From Ampullaceana balthica (Eukaryota > Mollusca > Gastropoda > Lymnaeidae): a DNA stretch of 64,000 nucleotides. The stretch is from NCBI GenBank assembly GCA_944989445.1, contig CALYLW010000315.1:549497-613496 (forward strand). The letters are read 5' to 3'. Numbering within the stretch: position 1 is the stretch's first letter; every line of letters starts with the position of its first letter. The notes below the pieces were generated by a model that did not search any database, was not told the DNA's origin, and worked only from the letters and a program-made list of their open reading frames with translations. Below, piece after piece: positions 1-11,345 of this stretch. The translations under genes were made by a program, and so were the position numbers.

Positions 1-295
1 TGTTTAACTGTCTATTGTTCTTAATAAGTCAATTTTTTTTCGCACTATTCGTAGGAGAGACTTCAACGAGTGAAATTTACTTAATCGTTGTACTAGCTTT
101 AGCGTTAGTCGTTGACTTAAAAAACCTCATCTTATCAAACGATGGTTTGCAATATATTACTTATGCCTATAGTTATGAAAGTTACTACGTACCTTGACCT
201 CTCAAACTGAGAAGGTGTAGCAATCATTATTTTCTGGTACACTTTATAAAGGCACCATTGTTCCGCTTTATCATAATAATTGTTTATTATTTTTT
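1..295. other. AT-rich flank, no gene recognised
   Basis: Low-complexity AT-rich sequence before the first tandem array. A 60-residue open frame at 15-197 has no recognisable domain and is not supported as a gene. By position it should be intron of the GOLD-domain gene whose exons begin at 2833, but no splice site here can be assigned. Confidence 0.4.
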
Positions 296-2470
296 TACAC
301 CCTGTAATGTATGTTACACCCTGTAATGTATGTTACACCTTATGATGTATGTTACACCTTGTGATGTATGTTACACCTTGTGATGTATGTTACACCTTGT
401 AATGTATGTTACACCTTGTAATGTATGTTACACCTTGTAATGTATGTTACACCTTGTAATGTATGTTACACCTTGTAATGTATGTTACACCTTGTGATGT
501 ATGTTACACCTTGTAATGTATGTTACACCTTGTAATGTATGTTACACCCTGTAATGTATGTTACACCTTGTAATGTATGTTACACCTTGTAATGTATGTT
601 ACACCCTGTAATGTATGTTACACCTTGTAATGTATGTTACACCTTGTAATGTATGTTACACCTTGTAATGTATGTTACACCCTGTAATGTATGTTACACC
701 TTGTAATGTATGTTACACCCTGTAATGTATGTTACACCTTGTGATGTATGTTACACCCTGTGATGTATGTTACACCTTGTGATGTATGTTACACCTTGTA
801 ATGTATGTTACACCTTGTAATGTATGTTACACCCTGTAATGTATGTTACACCGTGTGATGTATGTTACACCATGTGATGCATGTTACACCTTGTAATGTA
901 TGTTACACCGTGTGATGTATGTTACACCCTGTGATGCATGTTACACCTTGTAATGTATGTTACACCTTGTAATGTATGTTACACCCTGTAATGTATGTTA
1001 CACCTTGTAATGTATGTTACACCCTGTAATGTATGTTACACCTTGTGATGTATGTTACACCCTGTGATGTATGTTACACCTTGTGATGTATGTTACACCT
1101 TGTAATGTATGTTACACCTTGTAATGTATGTTACACCCTGTAATGTATGTTACACCGTGTGATGTATGTTACACCCTGTGATGCATGTTACACCTTGTAA
1201 TGTATGTTACACTGTGTGATGTATGTTACACCCTGTGATGCATGTTACACCTTGTAATGTATGTTACACCTTGTAATGTATGTTACACCTTGTAATGTAT
1301 GTTACACCTTGTAATGTATGTTACACCTTGTGATGTATGTTACACATTGTGAGATATGTTACACCTTGTAATGTATGTTACACCTTGTGATGTATGTTAC
1401 ACCTTGTGATGTATGTTACACCTTGTAAAGTATGTTACACCTTGTGATGTATGTTACACCTTGTGATGTATGTTACACCTTGTGATGTATGTTACACCTT
1501 GTGATGTATGTTACACCTTGTAATGTATGTTACACCTTGTGATGTATGTTACACCTTGTAATGTATGTTACACTTTGTAATGTATGTTACACCTTGTGAT
1601 GTATGCTACACCTTGTGATGTATGTTACACCTTGTAATGTATGTTACACCCTCTAATGTATGTTACACCTTGTGATGTATGTTACACCTTGTAATGTATG
1701 TTACACCTTGTAATGTATGTTACACCTTGTAATGTATGTTACACCTTGTAATGTATGTTACACCTGGTAATGTATGTTACACCTTGTAATGTATGTTACA
1801 CCTTGTAATGTATGTTACACCTTGTAATGTATGTTACACCTTGTAATGTATGTTACACCTTGTAATGTATGTTACACCTTGTAATGTATGTTACACCTTG
1901 TAATGTATGTTACACCTTGTAATGTATGTTACACCTTGTAATGTATGTTACACCTTGTAATGTATGTTACACCTTGTAATGTATGTTACACCTTGTAATG
2001 TATGTTACACCTTGTAATGTATGTTACACCTTGTAATGTATGTTACACCTTGTAATGTATGTTACACCTTGTAATGTATGTTACACCTTGTAATGTATGT
2101 TACACCTTGTAATGTATGTTACACCTTGTAATGTATGTTACACCTTGTAATGTATGTTACACCTTGTGATGTATGTTACACCTTGTGATGTATGTTACAC
2201 CTTGTAATGTATGTTACACCTTGTAATGTATGTTACACCTTGTGATGTATGTTACACCTTGTAATGTATGTTACACTTTTTAATGTATGTTACACCTTGT
2301 GATGTATGTTACACCTTGTAATGTATGTTACACCTTGTAATGTATGTTACACCTTGTAATGTATGTTACACCTTGTAATGTATGTTACACCCTTGTAATG
2401 TATGTTACACCTTGTAATGTATGTTACACCTTGTAATGTATGTTACACCTTGTAATGTATGTTACACCCT
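296..2470. repeat. 19-bp minisatellite, about 114 units
   Basis: Tandem repeat with unit ATGTATGTTACACCTTGTA (19 bp). Common variants carry CCTGTA for CTTGTA and GTGATG for GTAATG. Homogeneity is highest around 1780-2160, where consecutive units are identical, and lower around 840-1260, where variant units recur in blocks. The array resumes in phase at 2778 after an inserted element. The unit length is not a multiple of three, so there is no long frame. It lies in intron sequence directly upstream of the exon at 2833. Confidence 0.97.
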
Positions 2471-2777
2471 TGTAACTGTCAACTTTTTATATGTAACTCT
2501 TTTTGTAGACGTTCTCTCAATACATAATCTTGTACACAATAATCCACTGAAGAACTTGTTTCAATAAAACAACTTTAATATTTATACTTTGTACAATAAA
2601 TATCTTGAGGTTATACAACATGGAAATCTTGAGGCACACACACATTCCGTCCTTTCACTACTGAACTCCACTGACAACTGATCGCCCAACCCTTTCAACC
2701 AATGGGAATGCTCCTTTCTTCCCGCGTTTATTATTCATGTGACCTTACGTCACAAATCGTGTTAATCACACGTGACA
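2471..2777. mobile_element. Probable solo LTR inserted in the 19-bp array
   Basis: A 307-bp non-repetitive block interrupts the array. It begins TGTAACTGTC and ends CACGTGACA, giving the TG...CA termini typical of LTRs. It is flanked on both sides by ACCCT (2466-2470 and 2778-2782), a perfect 5-bp duplication. Removing the block and one ACCCT restores the 19-bp period exactly. AATAAA signals at 2563-2568 and 2595-2600 fit the polyadenylation region of an LTR. No coding sequence is present, so a solo LTR of a Gypsy/BEL/retrovirus-like element is the best reading. The family cannot be named and the orientation is unproven. Confidence 0.72.
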
Positions 2778-2819
2778 ACCCTGTAATGTATGTTACACCC
2801 TGTAATGTATGTTACACCT
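2778..2819. repeat. Remnant of the 19-bp array after the LTR insertion
   Basis: Two further 19-bp units in phase with the main array. The last unit ends about 13 bases before the first base of the exon at 2833, so the array occupies the region where the branch point and polypyrimidine tract should lie. Confidence 0.9.
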
Positions 2820-2832
2820 TGTTCCTGTCCAG

Positions 2833-3044
2833 GTTCCCACATGGCTCCACTTCACGTGCCCCACAATGCACGCGGACACCGTGGACGTGACCGTCTTGGC
2901 CGGACAGCGGCACGTCCTGGAGCACGTGGTGGCCATGGCTCAGTGCCGGCTCAAGTGGGAGTTCTTCGCCATCAGCGCCCCCATCGTCATGACCATCTAC
3001 ATCAACAGTGTGAGAAGCAAGAACGTCGTCTTTGAGGAGAAGCG
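2833..3044 (+). CDS. GOLD-domain protein, internal exon A (partial gene)
   Basis: Exon bounded by an acceptor (tcctgtccag) and a GTAAGG donor. It is clearly GC-richer than its surroundings and ends in phase 2. It encodes about 70 residues starting VPTWLHFTCPT. Key features are a VTVLAGQ strand and the LKWEFFAIS segment followed by IVMTIYINSV. This alternating pattern (aromatic W-x-F, then a hydrophobic strand) is the first half of a GOLD beta-sandwich. GOLD domains occur in p24/TMED, SEC14-like, ACBD3 and FYCO1 proteins, where they mediate protein or membrane contacts in Golgi and endosomal traffic. The gene's 5' exons lie outside the window, so the parent family is not identifiable. Confidence 0.72.
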
Positions 3045-4081
3045 GTAAGGGCAGGGGTTCACGGGGGGAGGGGAGGCGTGGTGAAGGGGGCGTGTTGAGG
3101 GTGAGTGGTGCATGGGTGGGGGAAACGTGGTGGCTGCAAAGGTGCACGCGTGGGACGGGGGTCACGTTTCAATGACAACTATTGAGTAGGAAGGCGGGTA
3201 TTTTTTAAGACACGTGACCTTACAAAATATAAATAAATAAAAGTGGTGCATAAATTATTGTGAAATTTTTTAAAACCGAAAAACAATGAATAGCCTTCAG
3301 TTTTAGCTCTATCAAAGTTATATAATTGATCACCTTTCTACAGTGAGAAACAGGTAAGTGAAGACCGGGGGTGGCCCCTGGTCAGGTTTCAGACCGTCTA
3401 TCTGAAAGAAAAGAATAAGGGAGGCGTTAATTTGACGAGCAGACGATGGTAATAGAAACAGGGCGACCAGTCCTGTGTGTGACCCTCGAGGTGTGAGTGA
3501 AACGGAAAAAATGAATGCATTGAGGGAGAGGCGTAGGATATTATTATTTACACCATAGAATTCCATGAATATATTCTCACAGCAGAATTCATTAAGATAT
3601 ACATATAAAAGAGCTATATTTATATATATTTATAAAAAAAACACGCTTTATCTTATAAACCGATCCTGTAATGTTTGGTCAATACAGTAATTCTACAAGT
3701 GTACCGCTCTTCATTTGACAGCCTCTGATAGCGATGTTTGTCTGATGTTTGCTACAAGTGTACCGCTCTTCATTTGACAGCCTCTGATATCGGTGTTTGT
3801 CTGATGTTTGCTACAAGTGTACTGCTCTTCATTTGACAGCCTCTGATAGCGGTGTTTGATGTTTGCTACAAGTGTACCGCTCTTCATTTGACAGCCTCTG
3901 ATAGCGGTGTTTGTCTGATGTTTGCTACAAGTGTACCGCTCTTCATTTGACAGCCTCTGATAGCGGTGTTTGTCTGATGTTTGCTACAAGTGTACCGCTC
4001 TTCATTTGACAGCCTCTGATAGCGGTGTTAGTCTGATGTTTGCTTTAAGACATTTTGACCTATTTTTACCAACCTCCCCAG
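3045..4081 (+). other. Intron between the GOLD exons
   Basis: Intron of 1037 bp with a GTAAGG donor and a strong pyrimidine-rich acceptor (caacctccccag). It contains a G-rich start, an AT-rich middle around 3590-3650 and the 59-bp array listed separately. Confidence 0.65.
3692..4044. repeat. 59-bp minisatellite, 6 units
   Basis: Unit starts CTACAAGTGTACCGCTCTTC and ends GTCTGATGTTTG, 59 bp. The third copy lacks about 4 bases. Copies start near 3692, 3751, 3810, 3865, 3924 and 3983. The array ends about 37 bases before the exon at 4082. Confidence 0.93.
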
Positions 4082-4254
4082 CCTGACTATGGAGAGAAAT
4101 CAGCGAGTGGGAGACATACCGTGTCCGTTACCGGGTCGCTACTACGTGGTGCTGGACAACTGCAAGAACCTGGCCCGTAACGTCAATGTCCTGTTTAAGG
4201 TGGCGGTCATCCCTCCTGCAAAGATCCCTTTTAAAGCGAGCAATAAGCCGATAG
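4082..4254 (+). CDS. GOLD-domain protein, internal exon B (partial gene)
   Basis: Joins in phase to the exon ending at 3044: the split codon CG|C gives Arg, then Leu-Thr-Met. It encodes the second half of the GOLD fold, with a PGRYYVVLDNCKNL motif. This corresponds to the conserved GOLD signature in which Pro-Gly-x-Tyr is followed by hydrophobic residues and Asp-Asn. It is followed by the final strand NVLFKVAVIPP. The donor is GTGAGT at 4255 and the exon ends in phase 1. GOLD domains usually sit at protein C-termini, so only a short tail is expected downstream. The next exon was not found with confidence. Joining to the acceptor at 22987 would add 14 residues and then stop. Confidence 0.72.
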
Positions 4255-5185
4255 GTGAGTGGCGGGACGTGGAGTGGCGCAGATCGTTCTGAGAAGGTGA
4301 TGATGTAAGACCGGTGGTGGCCCACAGGAAGGAAGGGCTGTGGGTGGGGCAGGAGCGGTGACTGGACTGAGCCCCAGGGGATCCTTTCAAGTTGAGCTCT
4401 CAGTGTTAGTGGTTTGACACAGATTGATACGTCCGTTGAGGAGTGTCCATCTTACTCACCCCGCCCCCTCACCCCACAAAACTTCGTTTAAATATCCCCT
4501 AGTTTGGCCCTAAGATGATTTTTTGAAAAGACTTTGCACACGCAATGACCCGGTGAATAGTCTATCCCGACTAACAACCTTGTCTCTGACAATCCCGACT
4601 AACAGCCTTGACTGACTATCTCGACATACAGCTATAATTATGACTATGTAAAGACTCCGACTTTAAACAAGATTTTGACGACTTGACGTTACGGCTCCTG
4701 TTTCCGTGAAATGTCCGCAACATGTATCCAAGTGAAATAGACCCCATGTTATCATGACGTGTGTTTAAACTCCAGTCGGCAACGATGTCCTTAGAATTTT
4801 AATTTACGCGGCAAAGCGTTGAAATCTAACTGCTACTGACGTTCTTTATCTTTCACTTGACACAAAAGACACATTACAGGGCCGTTAGTGAATAGTCTTG
4901 AGGATTAAATATACAGTATGGCATCACTTTGTAACTTTATTTTTTCCATGTGTTCTTTTTTTTTCTTTAAGTATTTTTTATTGACAATTTGTAAAGAGCG
5001 TAACTCAGGGCGAGGCAAAAACTATAATAACGGAGCTGCTAGCTGTCACAGAAATTGTTCACATTTAGTTGGTAGATGAGATGATAGCTGTCACAGAAGA
5101 TGTTCACATTTAGTTGGTAGACGGTAGATCGTTCATGTCTATCAGTGCAAAGTGAACACAGTCAAGGGAAGGAATCAACATTTAA
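4255..5185. other. Non-coding, intron or intergenic
   Basis: No exon supported. It includes a two-copy direct repeat around 5041-5122 built on AGCTGTCACAGAA and TTCACATTTAGTTGGTAGA, with copies about 45 bp apart. The open frame from 4089 that runs to 4292 simply reads through the donor at 4255. Confidence 0.5.
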
Positions 5186-6912
5186 CTGTGGCTGTGGATG
5201 TAGATATGGCTGTGGATGTGAAAGTGGATGTGGCTGTGTATGTGGATGTAGATATTGCTGTGGATGTGAAAGTGGATGTGGATGTGGATGTGGATGTGAT
5301 TGTGGATGTAGATGTGGATGTGGCTGTGAATGTGGATGAAGATGTGGCTGTGGATAAGAAAGTGGATGTGGATGTGGCTGTGAATGTGGATGTAGATGTG
5401 GCTTTACATGTGGCTGTGGATGTTGATGTGGCTGGGGCTGTGGATGTGGCTGTGGATGTGGATGTAGATATGGCTGTGGATGTGAAAGTGGATGTGGCTG
5501 TGAATGTGGATGTAGATGTGGCTTTAGATGTGGCTGTGGATGTTGATGTGGCTGTGGATGTGGCTGTGGAAGTATATATGGCTGTGGATGTGGATGTGGA
5601 TGTAGATATGGCTGTGGATGTGAAAGTGGATGTGGCTGTGGATGTGAAAGTGGCTGTGGATGTATATATGGCTGTGGATGTAGATATGGCTGTGGATGTG
5701 GATGTGGCTGTGTATGTGGTTGTGGCTGTGGATGTGGCTGTGGATGTGGCTGTGGATGTGGCTGTGGATGTGGCTGTGGATGTTGTGGTATATGTAGCTG
5801 TGGATGTGGCTGTGGATGTAGATGTGGCTTTAGATGTTGCTGTATATGTAGCTGTGGATATGGATGTGGCTGTGGATGTAGATGTGGCTGTGGATGTGGA
5901 TGTAGATGTGGCTTTAGATGTGGTTGTGGATGTGGCTGTGGATGTGGCTGTGGATGGGGCTGTGTATGTGGCTGTGGATGTGGCTGTGGATGTAGATGTG
6001 GCTGTGTATGTAGATGTAGCTGTGGATGTAGATGTGGCTGTGGATGTAGATGTGGCTTTAGATGTTGCTGTATATGTAGCTGTGGATATGGATGTGGCTG
6101 TGGATGTAGATATGGCTGTGGATGTGAATGTGGATGTAGATATGGCTTTAGATGTGATTGTGGATGTGGCTGTGGCTGTGGATGGGGCTGTGTATGTGGC
6201 TGTGGATGTGGCTGTGGATGTGGATGTTGCTGTATATGTAGCTGTGGATGTGGCTGTGGATCTGTCTGTTGATGTAGATGTGGCCGTGTATGTGGCTGTG
6301 GATGTGGCTGTGGATGTGGCTGTGGATGTGGATGTGGATGTAGATGTGGCCGTGTATGTGGCTGTGGATGTGGCTGTGGATGTGGGATGTGGATGTAGAT
6401 GTGAATGTGTATGTGGCTATGGATGTGGCTGTGGGTGTGGCTGTGGGATGAGGATGTGGCTGTGGATGTGGCTGGTGGATGTGGCTGTGGCTGTGTAGTT
6501 GGCTGTGGATGTGGATGTGGCTGTGGATGTGGCTGTGGATGTGGCTGTGTAGTTGGCTGTGGATGTGGCTGTGTATGTGGCTGTTGATGTGGCTGTGGGA
6601 TGTGGCTGTGGATGTGGCTGTGCATGTGGATGTGGGATGTGGATGTGGCTGTGGATGTGGCTGTGGATGTAGATGTGGATGTTGATGTGGCTGTGGATGT
6701 TGATGTGGCCGTGGATGTGGCTGTGGATGTAGAACTGGCTGTGTATGTGGATGTGGCTGTGGGTGTTGCTGTATATGTAGCTGTGGATGTGGCCGTGGCT
6801 GTGGGATATGGCTGTGAATGTGTATGTGGATGTGTATGTGGATGTAGATGTGGCTGTGTATGTGGCTGTGGATGTGGCTGTGTATGTGGATGTAGATGTG
6901 GATGTGGATGTG
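5186..6912. repeat. (GTGGAT/GTGGCT)n hexamer array, about 1.7 kb
   Basis: Hexanucleotide repeat alternating GTGGAT and GTGGCT, with GTAGAT, GTATAT and GTGAAT variants. The unit length is a multiple of three and few units contain stops, so both strands stay open for hundreds of codons: a Val-Asp-Val-Ala pattern on the plus strand and a Pro-His-Pro-Gln pattern on the minus strand. There is no start context, no non-repetitive domain and no codon bias independent of the repeat. It is classed as a satellite, not a gene. Confidence 0.95.
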
Positions 6913-7942
6913 CCAGTGAAAAAGCTGAGGTGGGTGTGGGCTAGTGGAGAATTTAGTCGCCCTACGTCCATAACAATTTGAGTGGGTTACAGTAATTGCG
7001 ACCCAGCCATGTAGAGAGTGTAGGTGCCGCCTTTACACCCATTCACAGCGTCACTTGAGGAGATAGACATTGGGACTCTGAGAGGGGGGTTGGGGTGGGA
7101 GCTCTTTGATTATTCCTTCCCCCCAATCAGTCAACAAAGTTTATGACAGAAGTTTAGTTGACTGATATCGGCTGGACTGAAAAATACCTCCCCCCCCCCG
7201 CCCGGGAAGAACCAACCCCATACCCCTTCATTCTACACCAGTAACCTACCCACTTGTTCCACGCCCCTGGAGTGCTGTGTACTTCTTTGATCTAGTGGAG
7301 TTAGTCTAAGAAGGCATATACTGCCATATACCAGGCCCGGCGATGTGTCGGCCCAAATAAACTATTATTATAGCGGTTCAAGTTCAAGTCACGGGATTAT
7401 GCCACTTCCTGTACGCTTACTTTGGTCGGCGTGTGTGCTAACATGGTGATTTAAACGTCTATGACCTGCTGACCTCTGGCACATCAACGCCCTTGAACTC
7501 ATGGGAAGTTTTTGACGTACGACGTTGGGACAGCTGTTACATAGAACCCCGCGGGGATGGGGGGGGGGAGTGGGGAAATCCCTCTAACTTCAGATGTCAG
7601 CCTATTCCGCTGATGCCCATATTATACCAGAGGCGGAAGTGAACTATTATTTAGCATGAGAGATTTGTTCATCTTATTCAATATTTGGTATGTAAATTGA
7701 CGAGAAGGTACTATCACTATCACGTGTACAGCAATTATTTAAAACAAAAACCGATTGAGTTCATGTAATCTACTATTTATAACAAATTTATCATGCAGAA
7801 TGAGAAATCAAATTACAAGTTAGTTATAACTATCATTTTAGAATAGGCTTGATCATTTCTGTGACCCCAACGCGTCATAAGCCATTCGGTCATATCTATT
7901 TTTAGTCTCTTCGTTGTCAGTAAGGTCAAACTTTCTCAAAAC
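6913..7942. other. Non-coding unique sequence
   Basis: No exon recognised. It contains C-rich and G-rich homopolymer runs (around 7188-7204 and 7560-7570) and ordinary AT-rich sequence. Confidence 0.5.
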
Positions 7943-8080
7943 ATGGCTAGCAACAGTGTGTTTAATAGTGTTATAGTGCTATCTGAAAACGATGTTCCAG
8001 GTGTTATTTTGGACAAAAAAGATATTTCTTCTCACTCAGTTTTGCAGCCGAAAAAAGTTATTAAAATGTCGAAGACTTAA
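7943..8080 (+). pseudogene. Short ORF, possible repeat-derived gene fragment
   Basis: A 45-codon frame starts at an ATG in fair context (aaaacATGG) and ends TAA. It begins MASNSVFNSVIVLSEND and contains a VPGVILDKKD segment. From memory, similar Asp-Val-Pro-Gly N-termini occur in repetitive invertebrate hypothetical proteins, followed there by a Trp-Leu-Lys-Cys-Arg-Gly motif that is absent here. It is therefore read as a truncated, frameshifted fragment. No domain can be named; it could also be a chance ORF. Confidence 0.22.
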
Positions 8081-9540
8081 AACTTTAATAAATAAGCCGT
8101 AACATAGTATTTTAAATTATTTAAAGATGAATGTAAGCGTTCATATTCGTAACTACGGTAAACACTAGTCCTAGCGTAGTCAATTATTAACATATATGTA
8201 TTTTAATATTGTTTTCCTTGGCCCTTGCCTTATAAAAAATATATGCCTTTAGTAATAAACTTACACTAAGATTATGACTTTAATTATAATTACATCATAG
8301 TATGAAAGAATAAACTTCATGGACGAACGAGCAACTAGAACTAGTTACTACTAACTTATTACTAGAGCCAGAGCCTCAGTAAGAGCAGATGCAGAGTCAC
8401 TAATTAATTTACATAATTCATGCTCGCAAGGACGTTCCATTTCGCATAATATAATATTACATAATATAACCATCTATTGATATTTTAATTTAAATAAATA
8501 AGCCTAGGCCTAAGCATTTATTTAAGATGAGTGAAAGTGTAAGCGGTCGTTCCGGCCGTCGCCACTAGTACTAGTCACTAGTGTCACTAGTGCTAACAAA
8601 CTTATATTTATATAAATATAAATTGTTTTCGTTGGTTCATATAAATTATATATGCCTTAGTATTTATTAGTAATAAACTTACACTAAGATTATGATTTTA
8701 ATTATAATTACATCATACGTGTTAGAAGTAAATAGTATTTGAATGTATAAAATTCTCGGACGAATGAGCGAATGAACTAAAAATAAAAAAGTATAGTCTG
8801 TATATTTACATATTAATATTAAATTCACTCTCGCAAGGAAGCTCTATTTCGCATTATTATAATATATCAAATAATATGACTTTATATTTTTCTTTAAAAT
8901 TCTATAAAATCAAGCTTTTGAACAAGTTTTAGATAATTTCAATGAGCGCATTCCCTCTAATAGTTATGAATAAATATTCACTACTTGACCCTACGGCTCC
9001 TCAGGTGGTGACCTAGTTATAGATCGAGTCTATTATTCGACTTCCGGTAAATAATGACCAAGCCTATAGGATTTTTTCAAATTTAAAAAAAAACATTTTG
9101 TAAAAATAAACTTTAAGGTTTAATAAAATTGTAAAATGAATGTTATAATGTATTTATACGCAATAATCTTCTGTATAGAAGGAGCGTCTGTAAACACATA
9201 AGATAATAAATAGTTTTAAATCTGAATAATTTCTTTCGCTTATTTCCCTTTACGTGTCATTGTTTCTTTGCCTTCTTTCCCTTGAAAATTCTTTCATTTA
9301 TATTTAAATCCATTTTTAAGTAAAACTTTTTTGCTAGTCTGGACATCACTCACTGCAATGCCCGACAAATATTTGAATTTTCCGTCACTTAATCTCTACC
9401 AATGACGCCATTGTCATCACATCATTAAATTGTTTTGTAGAAAGTTACAATTGTGTCTAAAGTCTAAGGATTTTATTCTCTACTGACACAGCTGTGTGTC
9501 GTCATCTTGTAAATTCTAGTCGCTTCTGATGTTGTCTAAG
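8081..9540. repeat. AT-rich segment with a degenerate ~410-bp tandem duplication
   Basis: Two related blocks, about 8100-8480 and 8515-8880, share TAATAAACTTACACTAAGAT at 8252 and 8668, then TTAATTATAATTACATCAT, GGACGAA and CTCGCAAGGA in the same order at an offset of about 405-417 bp. Divergence is moderate. No coding sequence. A SINE-tail fragment (TTCTGTATAGAAGGAGCGTC) lies at about 9170-9190 with no SINE body attached. Confidence 0.6.
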
Positions 9541-9544
9541 TCAT

Positions 9545-9732
9545 CATACGTGTGTGTCTGTGTCGGTGTATGTGTGTATATGTTTAAGGAAGTCAGCGTT
9601 TGTTTTGGAGTATCTGTGTATAAATGAGTCAGTGTGTGTGTGTGTGTGTGTGCGCGCGCGCGCACGTGTGTGTGTGTGCGCACGTGTGTGTGTGTGCGTG
9701 CGTACGTGTGTGTGTGTGTGTGTGTGTGTGTG
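9545..9732. repeat. (TG)n microsatellite with CG-rich interruptions
   Basis: Alternating purine-pyrimidine tract of TG repeats, densest from 9630 to 9732, interrupted by GCGCGCGCGCAC and GCGCACG segments. Such tracts can adopt Z-DNA. Open frames across it are repeat artefacts. Confidence 0.95.
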
Positions 9733-10872
9733 ACGATGACGCAATACTCGTATTTTCCAAGCAGGTGATTCCATCAACTTCTTCAAGCCAATCGGAGACA
9801 GAGAACACCAGTTGAGGAGAGAATCGGAACTTAAAAATCAGTATTCGATAGCGAAACCTGATGCTGCGTGATCTCCCTTGCCCCCTTCCCCTCGACGAGT
9901 GTCCTCCCCTTGTCAAAGTCAGGCCTCCAGAACAAAACAGTGAGCCACATTTATCAAAGAAAGGAAGAAATAACAGATTTTCTTTTCCTTTTTTTTTAAA
10001 AATACTTTGTTTACTCGTGACATCAATAAACTTGATAAATGAATTAAAACAACCTGTCAGTGTTCAATAGAGTGATAAATAGGGGTGTACCGGATTTAGT
10101 CAATCCGGCCATTTTTACAAATCCGGCTCCGGCAGGATTTCACCTCATAAATCTGGCCTAATCCGGCTCCGGGCAGATTTCACAAATTTGAATCCGGCAG
10201 AGTCCTAGTGAAAATAACAGCCCCTACAGGGGCAGGGGGCAGCCTGGATTTCTGAATGATGAACCAAGTTGAAATTTGGCATTGTTTCCTGCCATCTTTA
10301 AATTCACCCGCTTCTAATTTTGATCTTTGTTGTTTGTTTTTTTTTCTTTCTTTAAATCACCAACAATTCAACGCCTAATTTTTAACCCAGACCAAACAGT
10401 GGTGTGTATGTTTACGAATGTCTGCTGAATGTTACAATTAACTAAATAAGAGGAATTGTGGGAATTTTTTCATTTAATCATTTTTTAAAATAAAAATTGT
10501 CGTTGCTGTTTTAATGTTCTCGTAATAAATATTTAAATACGCGCTCAATGGTCAAATGGTGACGTCATACGTTTCTCAATACAAATGGGTCTCTGGGTTG
10601 AAGGCAAATAAAATTTAGGGAACAGAAATTATAACCCAGTAAGTGGTTAAAAAGTTATTGGAAAGTGTGTAAACTATGACTACAATAAGAAAGGGATTGA
10701 ATTCTTGTTTACATAGCTGTTTCACTTAAATAACTTAATACGGCAAAGTGGCTATAGGGTCTGAGGCTATCGCTCAACTATTGCTATACAATCTACTAGG
10801 GGAAAGCTGAACTCTGGTTATAGTTATAGTTATAGATCTCGTGAATAAGCAATAGAGCCTACGGGAAATAAC
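9733..10872. other. Non-coding with a small interspersed-repeat fragment
   Basis: No exon supported. Around 10080-10205 a motif AATCCGGCTCCGG followed by CAGATTTCAC is repeated imperfectly after GGGGTGTACCGGATTT. This looks like the end of a non-autonomous DNA transposon, but no matching opposite end was found. Confidence 0.4.
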
Positions 10873-11345
10873 CCCAAGAGTGAGTGCTCCAACTCCAAGA
10901 GAGTGTGCTCCAACTCCAAGAGAGTGTGCTCCAACTCCAAGAGAGTGTGCTCCAACTCCAAGAGAGTGTGCTCCAACTCCAAGAGAGTGTGCTCCACCTC
11001 CAAGAGAGTGTGCTCCAACTCCAAGAGAGTGTGCTCCAACTGCAAGAGTGAGTGGTCCAACTCCAAGAGTGAGTGCTCCAACTCCAAGAGAGTGTGCTCC
11101 AACTCCAAGAGAGTGTGCTCCAACTCCAAGAGAGTGTGCTCCAACTCCAAGAGAGTGTGCTCCAACTCCAAGAGAGTGTGCTCCAACTCCAAGAGTGAGT
11201 GGCTCCAACTCAAAGAGTGAGTGCTCCAACTCCAAGAGTGTGTGATCCAACTCCAAGAGAGTGTGCTCCAACTTCAAGAGTGAGTGCTCCAACTCCAAGA
11301 GTGAGTGCTCCAACTCCAAGAGTGTGTGCTCCAACTCCAAGAATG
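10873..11345. repeat. 21-bp minisatellite, about 22 units
   Basis: Unit CTCCAACTCCAAGAGAGTGTG (21 bp), with a second unit type ending GAGTGAGTG that clusters at both ends and once in the middle (about 11043-11085). The unit is seven codons long, so it is open in several frames on both strands. These are not genes. Confidence 0.95.

Noticed and set aside
5152..6971. Val/Asp-rich and Pro/His/Gln-rich ORFs in the hexamer array
   Set aside because: Explained fully by a six-base repeat unit; no independent coding evidence.
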